The notes beneath the pieces were generated by a model. That model saw nothing but the letters and a program-made list of their open reading frames with translations. It was not told the origin of the DNA and searched no databases. The translations under genes and the position numbers were made by a program. Below, in pieces: positions 45,480 through 56,320 of a stretch of DNA of 64,000 nucleotides. The DNA is from Fasciola hepatica (Eukaryota > Platyhelminthes > Trematoda > Plagiorchiida > Fasciolidae): contig CANUEZ040000116.1 of the NCBI GenBank assembly GCA_948099385.1, forward strand, positions 16,403,501 through 16,467,500, given 5' to 3'. Position 1 is the stretch's first letter. Each line of letters begins with the position of its first letter.

Positions 45480-46015
45480 ACTATCGAAATTACACAAAAC
45501 GGGTGTCCCATTGCGATCTACCGTTTCCATGACGAACTAGCAGCAACATTGCTTGGCGAAATGGTTGGCGGAATTACTCAAACCGGTCAGAAATGCGATC
45601 AGCCAGTACCTCATTAAAGACAGCTTTGAAATGTGCCAACTGCTAGAAGACAGAAATGTCAAGAACCAGTGACTATTTACCATGGATTTGAATTCTCTAT
45701 TCACCTGTGTTCCACTGCATGAAACTATCGATATATTATGCCGGATAATAGGTCAATACAACCTCCGAGTCGGATTGCCATGCAGTGAACTTAAGAGATT
45801 GCTATTGCTATGTACAGCGAATGTGAAATTTACATTCCTCGGTCAAAGTTACCAACAGGTAAACGGCGTCGCAATCGGAAGTCTACTTCGACCCATTCTA
45901 GCGGGCTTATTTGTTACCGATCTCGAACCTCTACCCTCGTTAAGTCGATGACAAATTTGTGATCAGTAACACCGATCGGGATGAAGAGTGACTAATTAGC
46001 AAATTCAATGAAATT
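45480..46015 (+). pseudogene. Penelope-like element reverse transcriptase
   Basis: In order: LSKLHKTGVPLRS (about 45482-45520), AELLKPVRNAISQYLIKDSF (45565-45625), MDLNSLFTCVPLHETIDIL (45682-45740), GLPCSELKRLLLLCTANVKF, QVNGVAIGSLLRPILAGLF (45853-45915), then VDDKFVIS (45949-45972), which holds the paired catalytic Asp residues. The LHK...LRS block and the 'NGVAIGS' wording, in place of QGxxxSP, are typical of Penelope-type RT, which is related to telomerase. At least two stops and three frame changes separate the blocks, so no functional protein is expected. Confidence 0.85.
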
Positions 46016-46122
46016 CATCCGAATGTAACTTTGACATGTCACGTAGAAGAAGAGAACAAAACTGACTTTTGCGACATTAGAACCACTCATCGAACAGATG
46101 GGTCAATCGGTCTGGACAGTAT

Positions 46123-46835
46123 TTGAATTTCATCAGTTTTGTACCTATGGGATACAAAGTTGGCCTAATCCAGACTTTATTCCGTAGAACGCGTGAAGTT
46201 TGCACGGACGATGCACTGGACGACGAGGAAGCGGTCATAAAGGAGACACTGCAAGCGAATGGTTGCCCACCTCCACTGGTCCGTAAATATTCTAAACCAA
46301 AAGCGGAAAAAGGAAAAGGTGGTCGATTTGCCGAAAATGCGGGCTTTTCTTGAATTACCATTCAAAAGTGATGACACAAGTGAGCTGATTTGTAAGAGCC
46401 TAAACTCTGCCTTCAGTCGCACCTACTACGCGGCGGAATCGATAGTTGTTTTCAGAACCACTGGAATACCTACACCATCGACTAAAGAACTACTGCCCCC
46501 GTGCGCCGAATCAAATTGTACTCATCGTTTCGAGCGCGGATGCTCAGTTGTCTATACGGGCGGAACAGACAGGCAGTTACGTCATAGAATAGCCGAACAC
46601 ACCGGTGTGGTTGCTGAAAGCAATGAGTAACAACTTCACAACAGTGACGTCACTAGAGGAACGAAAAAGCCCCAGATCGTCGATCACGCAATATCTTTGG
46701 GCGGAGAAACATTGCGTCATTCCGTGCGACGCTTTCGAGGTCATATTATTCTAGTAACAACCGACTATTGCTCAGTTACGTAGAAGCACTAGCCATTCAC
46801 AATCTAAACCCCGAACTAGGTAAGCAGCGCGGATA
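46123..46835 (+). pseudogene. Penelope-like element thumb and GIY-YIG endonuclease region
   Basis: NFISFVPMGYKVGLIQTLFR and VCTDDALDDEEAVIKETLQA (46123-46260), then in another frame AFLELPFKSDDTSELICKSL, NSAFSRTYYA, PCAESNCTHRFERGCSVVYT, GGTDRQLRHRIAEHTG (46340-46610). The last block matches the GIY-YIG pattern Y-x-G-x-T-x-R-x-L-x2-R-x2-EH. After further shifts, a tail near 46775-46835 reads RRSTSHSQSKPRT in one frame and LLLRYVEALAIHNLNPELGK in another. This endonuclease would nick the target DNA to start copying. The frame breaks make it inactive. Confidence 0.85.
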
Positions 46836-47016
46836 GTTCATCTCCTTAGCTCTGTTTTGGTAACAAACATTCGTTAGTTGGTCGCAATTTTGTCTCTTCA
46901 TGTTCGTTTTTCTTGACTATATAAATAATTGCTTTGACCGCAGTATGCACTTTGTGGTAATGCATCGAAATGATCCTGGATACATTGTGCAAACCAAAAT
47001 TTTTGGCTTTTCTATC

Positions 47017-47020
<4 letters not shown>

Positions 47021-47077
<57 letters not shown>
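47021..47077. repeat. (TA)n microsatellite, right end of Penelope-like element
   Basis: About 57 bp of TA starting 3 bp outside the right inverted arm. Confidence 0.95.
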
Positions 47078-47080
<3 letters not shown>

Positions 47081-47454
47081 CAGCATCGAATACTTTTTTC
47101 TTATTTTGAGTCCTACTCTGGTATTTCTCATCATTTTTATCGGAAACTTTATGGGTGGGGATTGAGACTGATATATCCCTTGTCCCCCCCCCACTCCATC
47201 TCCGTTCCGCGCTTCCTTCGGTTATCTTCAAACGAAGCCGAGCACAACTCATGTCGGTGAAAAAGTTACTGTGCTCGCAATCAGCTTTCAAAGTACATGT
47301 GATTTTTATGGTTCATGGTGCGTAGTTCGAATATCGGAAGCTTGAGTGAAACTCGAAAAGCAAGATTAGATTGCATCAAGGAAACCGAAAGCAGGTCTGT
47401 CATGGTGGTAGCCACGGTTGATAGTAACTATAAACTGTCAGACACCGTCCAACC

Positions 47455-47718
47455 TCACTCACTCACTCACTCACTCACTCACTCACTCACTCACTCACTC
47501 ACTCACTCACTCACTCACTCACTCACTCACTCACTCACTCACTCACTCACTCACTCACTCACTCACTCACTCACTCACTCACTCACTCACTCACTCACTC
47601 ACTCACTCACTCACTCACTCACTCACTCACTCACTCACTCACTCACTCACTCACTCACTCACTCACTCACTCACTCACTCACTCACTCACTCACTCACTC
47701 ACTCACTCACTCACTCAC
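47455..47718. repeat. (ACTC)n tetranucleotide array, about 66 units
   Basis: A perfect 264-bp array with no interruption that I can see. With neither unit phase containing a stop, it opens a 209-codon plus-strand frame (repeating THSL). That frame is an artefact of the repeat. Confidence 0.98.
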
Positions 47719-47994
47719 AAAGCGAACCCTCTCTCTATCTCTAACTCACAGTTCCCCTCGTTTCGGTCGAATCCACAATCGCCCAAATTTAAGGAAACTT
47801 CGCCCCTTCTCAATTCGTCTACGTGTTCACCATCACAAAACCACCGTTGGCTTACCACCTATCCGTCTCATGGTTGTTATCTATTCTGCTTCGTTCAAAT
47901 TTCAAAAAATATTTGAAATTAGAACCGTTCACTGTTCAGTGTGAAATATAAAATCACTTGAGAGCTGACACGGGATGGAGTTTATATTTGTAAT

Positions 47995-48185
47995 TTTCTT
48001 CTGAATTATTCATTATTTATTATACATAAATGGTACAACTTCTCAGAAATGGGGTCATGGCCAATTACTGGCTGCCGCATAGGGGAGTGACCGGTGGCAC
48101 TAGCGGAATTCACTCCTTGAACCTCCTGGTTTGAGGCTCATCATGACTATCATTACACCATCACCGGCCACGCGTTCCTGATAAC
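47995..48185 (-). mobile_element. tRNA-derived SINE, family A, copy 3
   Basis: The minus-strand head (about 48180-48095) has GTGGCCGGTGATGGTGTAATGATAG, an A-box-like block, and a worn B box (GGTTCAAGGAGTGAATTCC). The body (plus strand 'gggtcatggccaattactggctgccgca') and the AT-rich tail at 47995-48035 match copies 1 and 2. Confidence 0.65.
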
Positions 48186-48220
48186 CAAATAATTAAAATG
48201 GTTAGGAAAATATAAACAAG

Positions 48221-48475
48221 ACGGTGGTGGTCCAGTGGTTTAAGGCGCTAGCCTACCACCTCGGCGGTCCGGGGTTTGAACCCCGCCACCACCACTCGTC
48301 ACTTTGGCGGTAGACAGTAATTCTCTGTCGTCCAGCTCGTCACCACTCCTGACCTACTGGGACTCCGTGTGGTTCACCAGCTCTCCAAAACTCGGAGTTA
48401 GGTTGCTGGATGCTCCCAATAGTACACTGAGTCTTTGAGGCTATGAAGAATACCCCATCCGCTGCACTCATGCGC
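48221..48475 (+). mobile_element. tRNA-derived SINE, family B, copy 2
   Basis: A well-formed head at 48222-48296: GGTGGTGG pairs with CCACCACC, A box TGGTCCAGTGGTTTAAGGCG, B box GGGGTTTGAACCCC. The D-arm wording AGTGGTTTAAGGCGCTAG is like Leu/Ser tRNAs, but no long variable arm is present. The body carries 'ggtagacagtaattctctgtc' and 'ctccaaaactcggagttaggttgc', then ACTCATGCGCAAACATATAG, shared with copy 1. It lies head-to-head with family A copy 3. Confidence 0.72.
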
Positions 48476-48479
48476 AAAC

Positions 48480-50470
48480 ATATAGTAAAAGAATGCGAGA
48501 TAATGGGTGGCAGAAAGTTGGACTCTTTTGCCAGTACTCCCCAACAGAAGCCTGCTGATGCACGAACGGAACGACTGATCTAGACAGTACCTAAGAAATT
48601 TCGAATAAGGGAAAGAGACAGTTTGTCGTAAGCCTAACAGGGATCTTGACGAAAAACGGTAAATGTGGTTTTTCGTGGGTATCGACTTCAAACGGTCGTA
48701 TACGATATCTACACCCTGGTTACTCTGCCAATTAACACGCATTCGAAGCTGACCCGTTTGGAATAGAGCATATCGTATTTTACCAATACACAACAAATAG
48801 TCCGTTCCGCCAGTCTTCGCTGAAGTAGGCTCATCAAGTAGATAGTCTAAGGGGCACTAAATTGTGGGGTGATATCCGTGCGTCGTAGTGTGAGTTACCA
48901 CCGAGAATTGCTTCAGCACATTTCTATCTTTTGCACAGTCCGCAGAATCACATATAATAAATCAGATGGTGCTAATGCTTCATAATTTTCTATTCGGTGT
49001 GTTTATGGGGTGTCTGCGAGGAGTATTCCCTCCGAAGAGGTAGACTGTAGTGTTCCCTGGGGCATCCTTCGTCTCCTTGGTCAGCACCATTTACTCAGTT
49101 CTCACCTGTGACTCCAAGATGTTGAAGCAGGCATCAATGGCCACACCACGGCAAACCGCTTGATAGATGGGCTAAATAAGGTTGAGTATAACCCAAGTCT
49201 AAAAATCTCGGTGAGACGGTATTCAGCCTGCGAACACAGATACGCCCGAAAGAATGTGCAGAGATCGACTGATCTAACGGCTATATAGGAAAACTATCCA
49301 ACTTACCCTACTCGGTATTCCAGAAGAGGTGAATGAGCCACACAACGGACCACTGGCTTATCTGGAACAACCCTACTACCTTGCAGATTGTAGTTGACTG
49401 TGCAGGGACTAGAGGTGCATCTTCGAACAGAAAAATTTGGGTGAGTTACCGCCAAATTACTTCCTAATCCGGACTGAGCGATCGGGTAGTACAACAGTCC
49501 CGAGCGGTGCTGGAGATATCACCTCGTACTATGTATTCCCGAGAATCTCCATGAACAATTTTCGCGAGACTTAGGGAGCCGGCTTATGCCCTAGCAGGCT
49601 CTAGCAAGAGATAGTCGCGTAAAAGAAGAAAGGGTACAACAGAAGGTACATGCAATAGGTACTCAAAAAGCCCCTGCACTTTTTCAGGGATTGTAGATAG
49701 ACTTCAGAGTCTGATGCTTGAAGTTCGAGAACCCCATGAGGTCCCATTTAGTCGGTTATGATAACCAGCAGAGTGATAGGGACTGGTTGCAATCTTCGTT
49801 GTTCGGGTTGGAATCTCAGTCATCCTAGTTGACAAATATATAGCCAACACGACCACCAACTCTGTGTGTGTGTGTTGTAACACTTGTCCTTCACTGATTT
49901 TGAAGAGTGATAACGATTTGATTGCAGCCCGATTGACTCGCATTATTGTGGAAACTGTTTTGACAACAGAAGAAGAAGAAGACGATGACCAGATCGATCG
50001 TATCAACTAACCAAGACTCACCGTCAGACCGTGAAACGGAAGTATCCCGCGATGGTCAAGTAGGATCCCCGTGTTAAGCAGGCGTTCTTCAGTAGGATAC
50101 GAGTGGAGAGTCCGCCAAGAGGAGACAATCAGGCCAACACAGTGAGAATGATGCAAGCATGTGAACAATTTCAGTGGCCTCAGGGACCTGGTTAGAAAAA
50201 GAACTGTGACGCGCACGAAGCTATGAGGATGAATCTAGGTGCGGGCGCTCGAAAACGAACTATTTGGACGGCTGCACACGCTTCTCGAGCTTGAATTATC
50301 GCAATGAACGAATAAGGGTGTATCTCATCGATTTTGTCTTCTCGTTACACTCTATGACGCTCTAAGTGAAACGAAAGCCTTGCAAACAACTAGCAGAGCT
50401 TGACTACTCTATCAGTGTCAGTACTAACATATTCAAACTGTTTTCTGTCTTTTTGCTTGTCTCCGACGAA
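48480..50470. other. No gene assigned
   Basis: A 132-codon minus-strand frame (48398-48796) begins inside the SINE and has no domain I can name. The rest is featureless apart from a short (GT)n at 49863-49874 and (GAA)n near 49969-49981. Confidence 0.35.
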
Positions 50471-50472
50471 GC

Positions 50473-50751
50473 AAGTATTATTCGTAGGTAAATGTTTATT
50501 GTTCGGTAACACAGCGTTATCGGAAAAGATGGTAGTCAGTCGACTTTTCGGTTACCGCGGATAACCTTTTTCAAGACCAGTTTACAACCGAGAAAGGTTA
50601 TCCGCGGTAACGGAAACGTAGACTGACTACCATCTGTTCCGATAACGCTCTGTTGCCGAACAATAAATATTTACCTATAACATACCACATGGCTCTTCGT
50701 TTTTCGATACACTCCGAACGGATCTGGGATCTGATACACCAAGTATTATTC
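50473..50751. mobile_element. Foldback (MITE-like) element, copy 1, complete
   Basis: The left arm 50484-50572 and right arm 50590-50680 are near-perfect reverse complements: GTAGGTAAATGTTTATTGTT on the left against AACAATAAATATTTACCTAT on the right; GGTTACCGCGGATAACCTTT against AAAGGTTATCCGCGGTAACG. A 17-bp loop separates them. A non-palindromic tail runs to about 50740. The 11-bp AAGTATTATTC occurs at 50473-50483 and again at 50741-50751, so it is a candidate target-site duplication around the whole unit. No coding capacity. Confidence 0.85.
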
Positions 50752-51699
50752 ACATGGAAACATTGTACGTACTGGTAATAGAGAATAAGTAAAATAATAA
50801 CCGTGTGCAGTGAGTTATTATCTTAACACGGGAACACTCTGGAGTCGAATGCAGATCGTGGTTTGTCATTCGGCAGCTGGGTCCCCCTCTCCTCCCCCCC
50901 CCCCACACCCCCCCCACACACACACAAGTTGTAGTAACCGAATAGCCCGAAAGTAAATAAAGACGCACACATTCTAGCATAGGATTGTATTAGTCCTTTA
51001 GGAATAAAATAAGGCATTTTTATTGGTACAGAATTTGTAAGGGAAACGTGCACACAATTACTGATCCATGAACGTTGCGACTCGTAGACACAAACTTGGC
51101 AAAAATTCTTACGTGGTGAGGAGGTGGGCCATGCTCGCGGGACATGCGCACTGCTATGATCAGCATCCAAGGTTGCACTAGGATAAGGCAGACGGGTACA
51201 ATGTATTTGGTCGTGTACTGCGATGCATGTATGCTGATGGGAATGCATGCTGAACGAATGAACGGTGATTGGTCCAAAGGGGATTGCTCGTATAGCATGC
51301 GAGTGGGACACATCCCTAGACAAGGTCTTACGTAAGTGAATTAAAAATGGATTGAAAATGTGAGTTTATTGCGACCCTAATAACTAATCGTATGCCTTAT
51401 TCTCCACTTGTACATTCTGAGAGCAGTATTTTCTCGTTTGCCATGCCTCCGCGTCCGCTACTTGGGAATGTGGGATGAGTTGTACCCAGCAACTGTCGGT
51501 TTCCGGTCATTGAACCACACAACAAAATGCGTAATGACCGAGTTGACAAACACACACGGCAGACCCTTTATTTCGAGTACAAACGAATAATTTTTCTATT
51601 CTTCATATTCATAAGAGTTTGTGCGCGTCCCACACATTTGCTCACAATGTTCCCAATGGTTGGACCTAGTTACCCTGACCTCAGTCAGGGTTTAATGGG

Positions 51700-51780
<81 letters not shown>

Positions 51781-52375
51781 CACATACAAACACACACACA
51801 CACACCATCAACGGCCAAGAAACCGATTCACAAGCGCCGGTGAGTTGTTACTCAGGTTGTCACATGCTATCGAAGTCGGTTTGCCGAATGGGAGTGGGAG
51901 TGGGAGACTGAGAACGAATTCGGACTGTTGATGGTAATAATGATCATGGCGGGGGGGAGGGGGGCTGCAGATCACGATTGCATAAACCAAATAGGCCGAC
52001 GGCATATACGGTCGTTGCTATCTCCATCAGTTGCTAGGGTCAGGCATGAATGATGGGGAACGGGACACGTGTCGGGCACTCGTAACCAAAAGAGTGGATA
52101 ATTCGCGAAGTATTTGATTGTTCTTTGTCTTCCATTGATGTGTGTGTGTGTGTGTGTGTGTGTGCGTTTGTGTGGAACTCGGCACAAACCTCACGTTTCT
52201 TTTAATGAGTAAGAAAGCCACGCATCAATTAGACAAAAATCGGGGAGAACCTAAGACCCGGTCGACCACCGACAAACAGTCAGTTGCCACGGTGGTCATT
52301 CACCACAGCTGACACGCGAGTACACCAGTGTCTATCAGATTTGACTCCTTGAGTCGAGGCCTGTTTTATTATACA
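50752..52375. other. No gene assigned; CA/GT and homopolymer tracts
   Basis: A C-rich run with CA repeats lies at 50883-50924, and (GT)n at 52139-52165. A 166-codon minus-strand frame at 50823-51323 runs into the C-rich tract and has no recognisable domain. Confidence 0.4.
51701..51806. repeat. (CA)n microsatellite
   Basis: About 106 bp of CA with a few AAAC/TACA interruptions after 51764. Confidence 0.97.
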
Positions 52376-52384
52376 GGAAGATCG

Positions 52385-52700
52385 ATGATAATCTAACGTT
52401 CACCTCTACTGTCGAAGCAGTCAACTAAATTTAAATATCTGTTCATGGCGGATGGAGGTGTAACGCAACGCGCATGACATGAACAATCTGTAAACATCAA
52501 GCGTGAACGAAAAACAGATATCAGATTCAACAGGGCCCAAAGACTGAACTGCTGTAATAGTCTGACAACCGAGGCTCAAACCGAATGCGACCACCATGAA
52601 CTGTGTGGGTGTATATATCCAGCTATGAGTGAGGACCAAGGCAAGCGACGTAAGAGTGCGATTTCATGTTATGTTGACGCGTAGCAAGACGTTGGTTTCT
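52385..52700 (+). pseudogene. Possible RTE-type LINE C-terminal fragment
   Basis: The plus strand near 52418-52460 reads STKFKYLFMADGGVTQRA, resembling the 'FKYLGxxxxxDGGV' thumb block of RTE-like LINEs. NIKRERKTDIRF follows. Downstream text is not clearly alignable. It is a short match and a different family from the minus-strand LINE that starts at 52.95 kb. Confidence 0.3.
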
Positions 52701-52712
52701 GGTTCCTGAATT

Positions 52713-52739
52713 TGTGTGTATGTGTGTGTGTGTGTGTAT
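52713..52739. repeat. (GT)n microsatellite
   Basis: Short GT tract followed by an ATCATGATC-rich segment (52742-52780). Confidence 0.95.
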
Positions 52740-52956
52740 GCGTCATCATGATCATAATCATGATCATCATCATAATCATCGTAGTGTTAAACAGTAAGGC
52801 AAGCGCCACTGCCTTTCTAACCGTATTGCACGCTGAATTAGAAAGTATGAATATACAAGTTGGACAAGGAGTGGACCTACACGGGTGGGAAAAGGAAAGA
52901 ATGCCCTAGTAGCCAACACACGGAATACACAGTCTAACTATACAAACGCACAACGA

Positions 52957-53727
52957 TCAATCATTCTGATTCGATAGAAAGTGGCAACAAGATCGCCACT
53001 GCTCGCGGTTCGCTGCCATATCCGTCAGTGTCTCCAGCCAACTGGTAGACAGATCTTTTGGACCCCAACCACGAAGGCGTGAAGCACCTACTTTTCCTAA
53101 GTTCACTGAACTTTTTCTTATTACACACTGGCACGTCATCTGTTGACGTCCACGAGGCCTAATCTATTCCCTAGGTGGAAAGGAGAATAGGGCACGGTAT
53201 GGTAGGCATGTGTTCGCCATAAAACACCCATGGCCCAACCAACCAAAGCCACTGAGCTGCATACACTGTGACAGAACGTTATCCGAATTAGTACCCAATA
53301 CTCGCTTTCTGACCTCATCATTGCTCACTCGGTCATTCTATCAAATCTCAGCGATACTACACCAACATCGATGGTTGAAAACCTGAACACGGTGAATATC
53401 TTCCACACGCAGACTTCAAGTCTCACAACTATACAACAAAATTGAGTGCACCATGTCACAGTATACACGACCTTTCAACTTCAGTGAAATATCAAGTCAG
53501 TGCCACAAGTGCTTCACTCCAGAGTACGCCACTCGAGCCTTGGGTATGCACGTGCTCACCTCTACTACAGTACTTCCATCCGTCGTCAAGCTGCTGCCGA
53601 GGTAGCTGAAGCGGTCAACAGTTGTTAGTTCCTCCCTATCGAGCATCAACCTCGGAATTGTTGACGTCCAGTCTTGCAACATTATTTTACACTTTGAAGG
53701 TGCAAAGCGTACGCCGAATGGAGCCAC
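52957..53727 (-). pseudogene. LINE C thumb and C-terminal tail
   Basis: 53727-53497: FGVRFAPSKCKIMLQDW, LMLDREELTTVDRFSYLGSS, LTTDGS, IPKARVAYSGVKHLWH, the usual thumb. 53139-52957: GASRLRGWGPKDLSTSWLET, LTDMAANREQWRSCCHFLSN, the conserved C-terminal signature of this LINE family, followed by a stop. Frames are shifted between the two parts. Confidence 0.82.
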
Positions 53728-53778
53728 AGCTCTTGAGAGTCTATCTAGTGCACGTTGAGCATGTTCCGTGCATTCGAA

Positions 53779-54800
53779 CTAGCAGACAAGTTCATCCACG
53801 CATTCAAGGTCACACAGCTTCTCACTATTTCCTAGTTCGACGCCCACATCCTGGGGATCTCGCGAGGCGTTCTCCATTATTTCGTCCATGGTGAATTTGA
53901 ACAGGAATGGAGACATGGGACATCCTTGTCGAACACCACTGGTCTTTAAGAACTGACCGGATAGTTCACCGTAAACTCCAATGCTGCCAGAAGTATGGGA
54001 ATACAATGATCTCAGTAGGTTCACGAACTTCTGGGACATACCTTTTCGATGAAGGGTACTGAAAAGCGCAGTTTGATCAACTGAATCGAAGACACCTTTC
54101 AGGTCCAAGAAAACCGTTATAGTCGGTCGACGGTGCGTGTGACGCGTTTCAAGTAGTCGGCGAAAAGTAAAAATCTGGTCGATGCATCCTCGACCTAAGC
54201 GGAATCCGACGTGTTCTTCGCTGGTGTTTCTCTCGCGAGCCGGTGTAAGACGGTGCAGCTGAATCGAGGCTAATACTTTGGTGACTATCGGAATTAAGCT
54301 AATCCCACGATGATTACTAAAATCATTGCGTATTCCCTTCTTGAAGATGGGAACAATCAACCACTCACTCCATATTAACGGAATACGCTCCTCGTTCCAG
54401 ATGTCACGGAGCAAGATGGTAAGCGATTTATCAAAGCACCTCCACCCACTTTTAGACGAACTGGAGAGAGTTCGTCGGGACTTGCCGCTTTCCCTCGCTT
54501 TAGTGATCGAATGCATGACTCTACTTCTACTTCTGATGGGGGCTGAAGGTACACCACCCAAGGAATCGCAGTTGTTGACACAGGAGTAGCTACACTAGCG
54601 TGCGGCCAGCTAAACTGTTACTTGAAGTACTCGGCCCTACGGTCAAGCCTTTGCTGTTTGTTATGGATGGGTTCTCCATTCCTATCGCAAATGGTTTCAC
54701 TGGCATGGGTGCACCGTCCACCGATGTCACGAATAATTTTGAACAGTCTTTGACTGTAACCTGAAGCAGATGCTATTTCCATTTCTTCGGCTACCTTCAC
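53779..54800 (-). pseudogene. LINE C linker and reverse transcriptase
   Basis: The linker at 54800-54618 has GYSQRLFKIIRDIGG, SETICDRNGEPIHNKQQRLD and RRAEYFK. The RT frame 54561-53779 is 260 codons, the longest mobile-element frame in the window. Its blocks are WLIVPIFKKGIRNDFSNHRG, ISLIPIVTKVLASIQLHRL, HVGFRLGRGCIDQIFTFRRL, TITVFLDLKGVFDSVDQTAL, KTSGVRQGCPMSPFLFKF and LECVDELVC. The first catalytic Asp (FLDLK) is present. The (Y/F)VDD box reads C-V-D-E, a changed second acidic residue. A shift separates the linker from RT. Confidence 0.88.
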
Positions 54801-55017
54801 TCACCAATTTTCGCGACCATTCTTAAGGCTTTTTGTGACTTGCCTTTGTAGCTTTCTCCGCATCTGATTCATCTCCTTACAGTTCGAAAGCTGACGCTTT
54901 TGCCCTATTATACTCAGCGACTCTTGCGAAACTCAGTGTTTTTGATGGATATCGGATCTAGGACCACAGGCAAAATCTGCTGCAACGTGCATCGCCTGTT
55001 TGATATGTGCCCAATGC

Positions 55018-55803
55018 TCAGCGGAAATTGGTTCTAGACAAGAACAATCGATTGTCTGCACAAAAGTGGAGAAGTCTATCCCCGTTATCTGTACGCTCAG
55101 AGGGTAAAGAACAACATCCGCCTAAACAAGCTTCTGACGCACTAAGTTTGCCAACTTGTGCAATAAAATCATCAGCTAGCACTACTATGTCAGAGCCTTT
55201 GCTCTTGTGAACGAGAGAGGAGTGTCCATTATAGCACTCATCCTTCTGCATGTCAGAGCTGTAGTCTGTTTGGGCGTACGCCGAGATCACTAACTAAATT
55301 CGCTTTACACAGCTATCCTTTCGAACGCCGACTGACCCTTGGAGTCTGACAGCACATAAACGAATGTTAATAGGGATCCAGTCTAAAAGGACAGCCTCAG
55401 CCATGTCACTCAGGTCATTTCCTACACCAAGTTGACCCACAGCTCGAGCTACTTCGTCTCCTGAAGTGCGCAGAAAATACCTCGATGATATACCAGGAGT
55501 AGTTAGTTGAATCACACTGCTCGAATACCAGATACGTGTTTCACTTAAGCAGCAAACATCAATCTTCAGAGAGTTCATTGTGAGGGCTAGACTCGCCTGC
55601 TGACCTGCCTGCATGAGTGTACGCACGTTGAAGTAGCCGAGATTTAGAGGCTCACGAGGCATCATAAAATGTGAATTACCAGACAGACGATTATTCCCGA
55701 CACTATTTGACAGTGAATCATTGTGAGTATCGGCCATGTTATCAGTGGGAGCATTATGGGTGGATGGATGGGGCAAAGAGAGCTGGTTGGGGACAGAAGA
55801 CAA
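55018..55803 (-). pseudogene. LINE C apurinic-type endonuclease
   Basis: The first frame (55803-55294) gives LNLGYFNVRTLMQAGQQASL and IDVCCLSETRIW, the N-terminal strands and the catalytic Glu region (SETRIW) of an exonuclease-endonuclease-phosphatase fold. The second frame (55290-55018) gives ISAYAQTDYSSDMQKDE, DIVVLADDFIAQVG and TDNGDRLLHFCADNRLF. The usual GDxN is here ADDFI, so the key Asn is gone. I could not find the C-terminal IDH/SDH box before the linker at 54.8 kb. The enzyme would nick target DNA for target-primed copying. Confidence 0.82.
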
Positions 55804-56320
55804 AGGTTGAGGAAAAGAGAGGGAACTCTGAGCAGTAGCCCATTTATCACTACCCCCCCCCCCTCCCAGCTCGATGCAATGGATAACGTGGTCCTGATTA
55901 TCCTGTACAACGACCGATGTAGTATGGAATTCTTTGTATTGGTGCAGTTCATGGGAGATGTTGGACGGGTACTGCTAGGGTGTCCAGCCACAAAGCAGGA
56001 GAACGATTAGGGTCCTCATCCAAAGCCTCTAATTCTAATGAAAATCTGTCCTCAAGGCAATGGGGTGGTTGAGTGGAAGCCCATTTGCTTGCATCAGTTA
56101 TTCTTCCACTGATTTTATCGACTGAGTCGCCGGCTCATATTGTCCCCCAACCTGGAGGAAAAGGAGACTAGACTTTGTCTGTCCTCTACCCATTGACCCA
56201 CCAGGCATGACTGCATCTCCGGCTTAAGGAAGCCATCCAGTATAGCTCTTTGGGTCACGGAGACAAGCAAGCCATGACGCCACTTCAAGGTGCCGTCTCG
56301 CAGTGATGGTGGTGGTGTGC

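Larger units (their letters stand above)
45236..47018 (+). mobile_element. Penelope-like retroelement flanked by inverted repeats
   Basis: The left arm 45247-45413 and right arm 46855-47018 are reverse complements with scattered differences: 'gtttggcttgcgcaatgtatcc' against 'ggatacattgtgcaaacc'; 'acaaagtgcatactgcggtcaa' against 'ttgaccgcagtatgcactttgt'; 'attgcgaccaactaacgaatg' against 'cattcgttagttggtcgcaat'. Between them lies about 1.44 kb encoding an RT and a GIY-YIG-type block of Penelope style. Both outer edges run into (TA)n. Inverted or tandem terminal repeats are a known property of Penelope-like elements. The frame is broken and its N-terminal part is missing. Confidence 0.85.
52950..56320 (-). 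mobile_element. Non-LTR retrotransposon (LINE C), degenerate near-complete copy
   Basis: On the minus strand the order is a 5' untranslated-like region (56320-55810), endonuclease (55803-55018), linker (54800-54618), RT (54561-53779), thumb (53727-53497) and C-terminal tail ending at a stop (52957). About 3.4 kb. Its domain order and wording match LINE B at 58.38-61.55 kb and the fragment at 1-300, so it belongs to one abundant family. I place it with RTE/CR1-like elements provisionally. It is broken by stops, frameshifts and lost residues. Confidence 0.88.

Noticed and set aside
47455..47718. A CRISPR array or tandem satellite gene
   Set aside because: A simple tetranucleotide repeat without spacers.
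47315..47944. A 209-codon plus-strand frame
   Set aside because: Mostly the (ACTC)n array read as THSL repeats; an artefact.
48222..48296. A functional tRNA gene on the plus strand
   Set aside because: Paired ends and both promoter boxes exist, but the T loop is one base short. It continues into a repeat body shared with 9.5 kb, so it is a SINE head.
48398..48796. A 132-codon minus-strand frame
   Set aside because: It starts within the SINE body and shows no recognisable domain.
50823..51323. A 166-codon minus-strand frame
   Set aside because: It is partly kept open by the C/CA-rich tract at 50883-50924, and no motif is recognisable.
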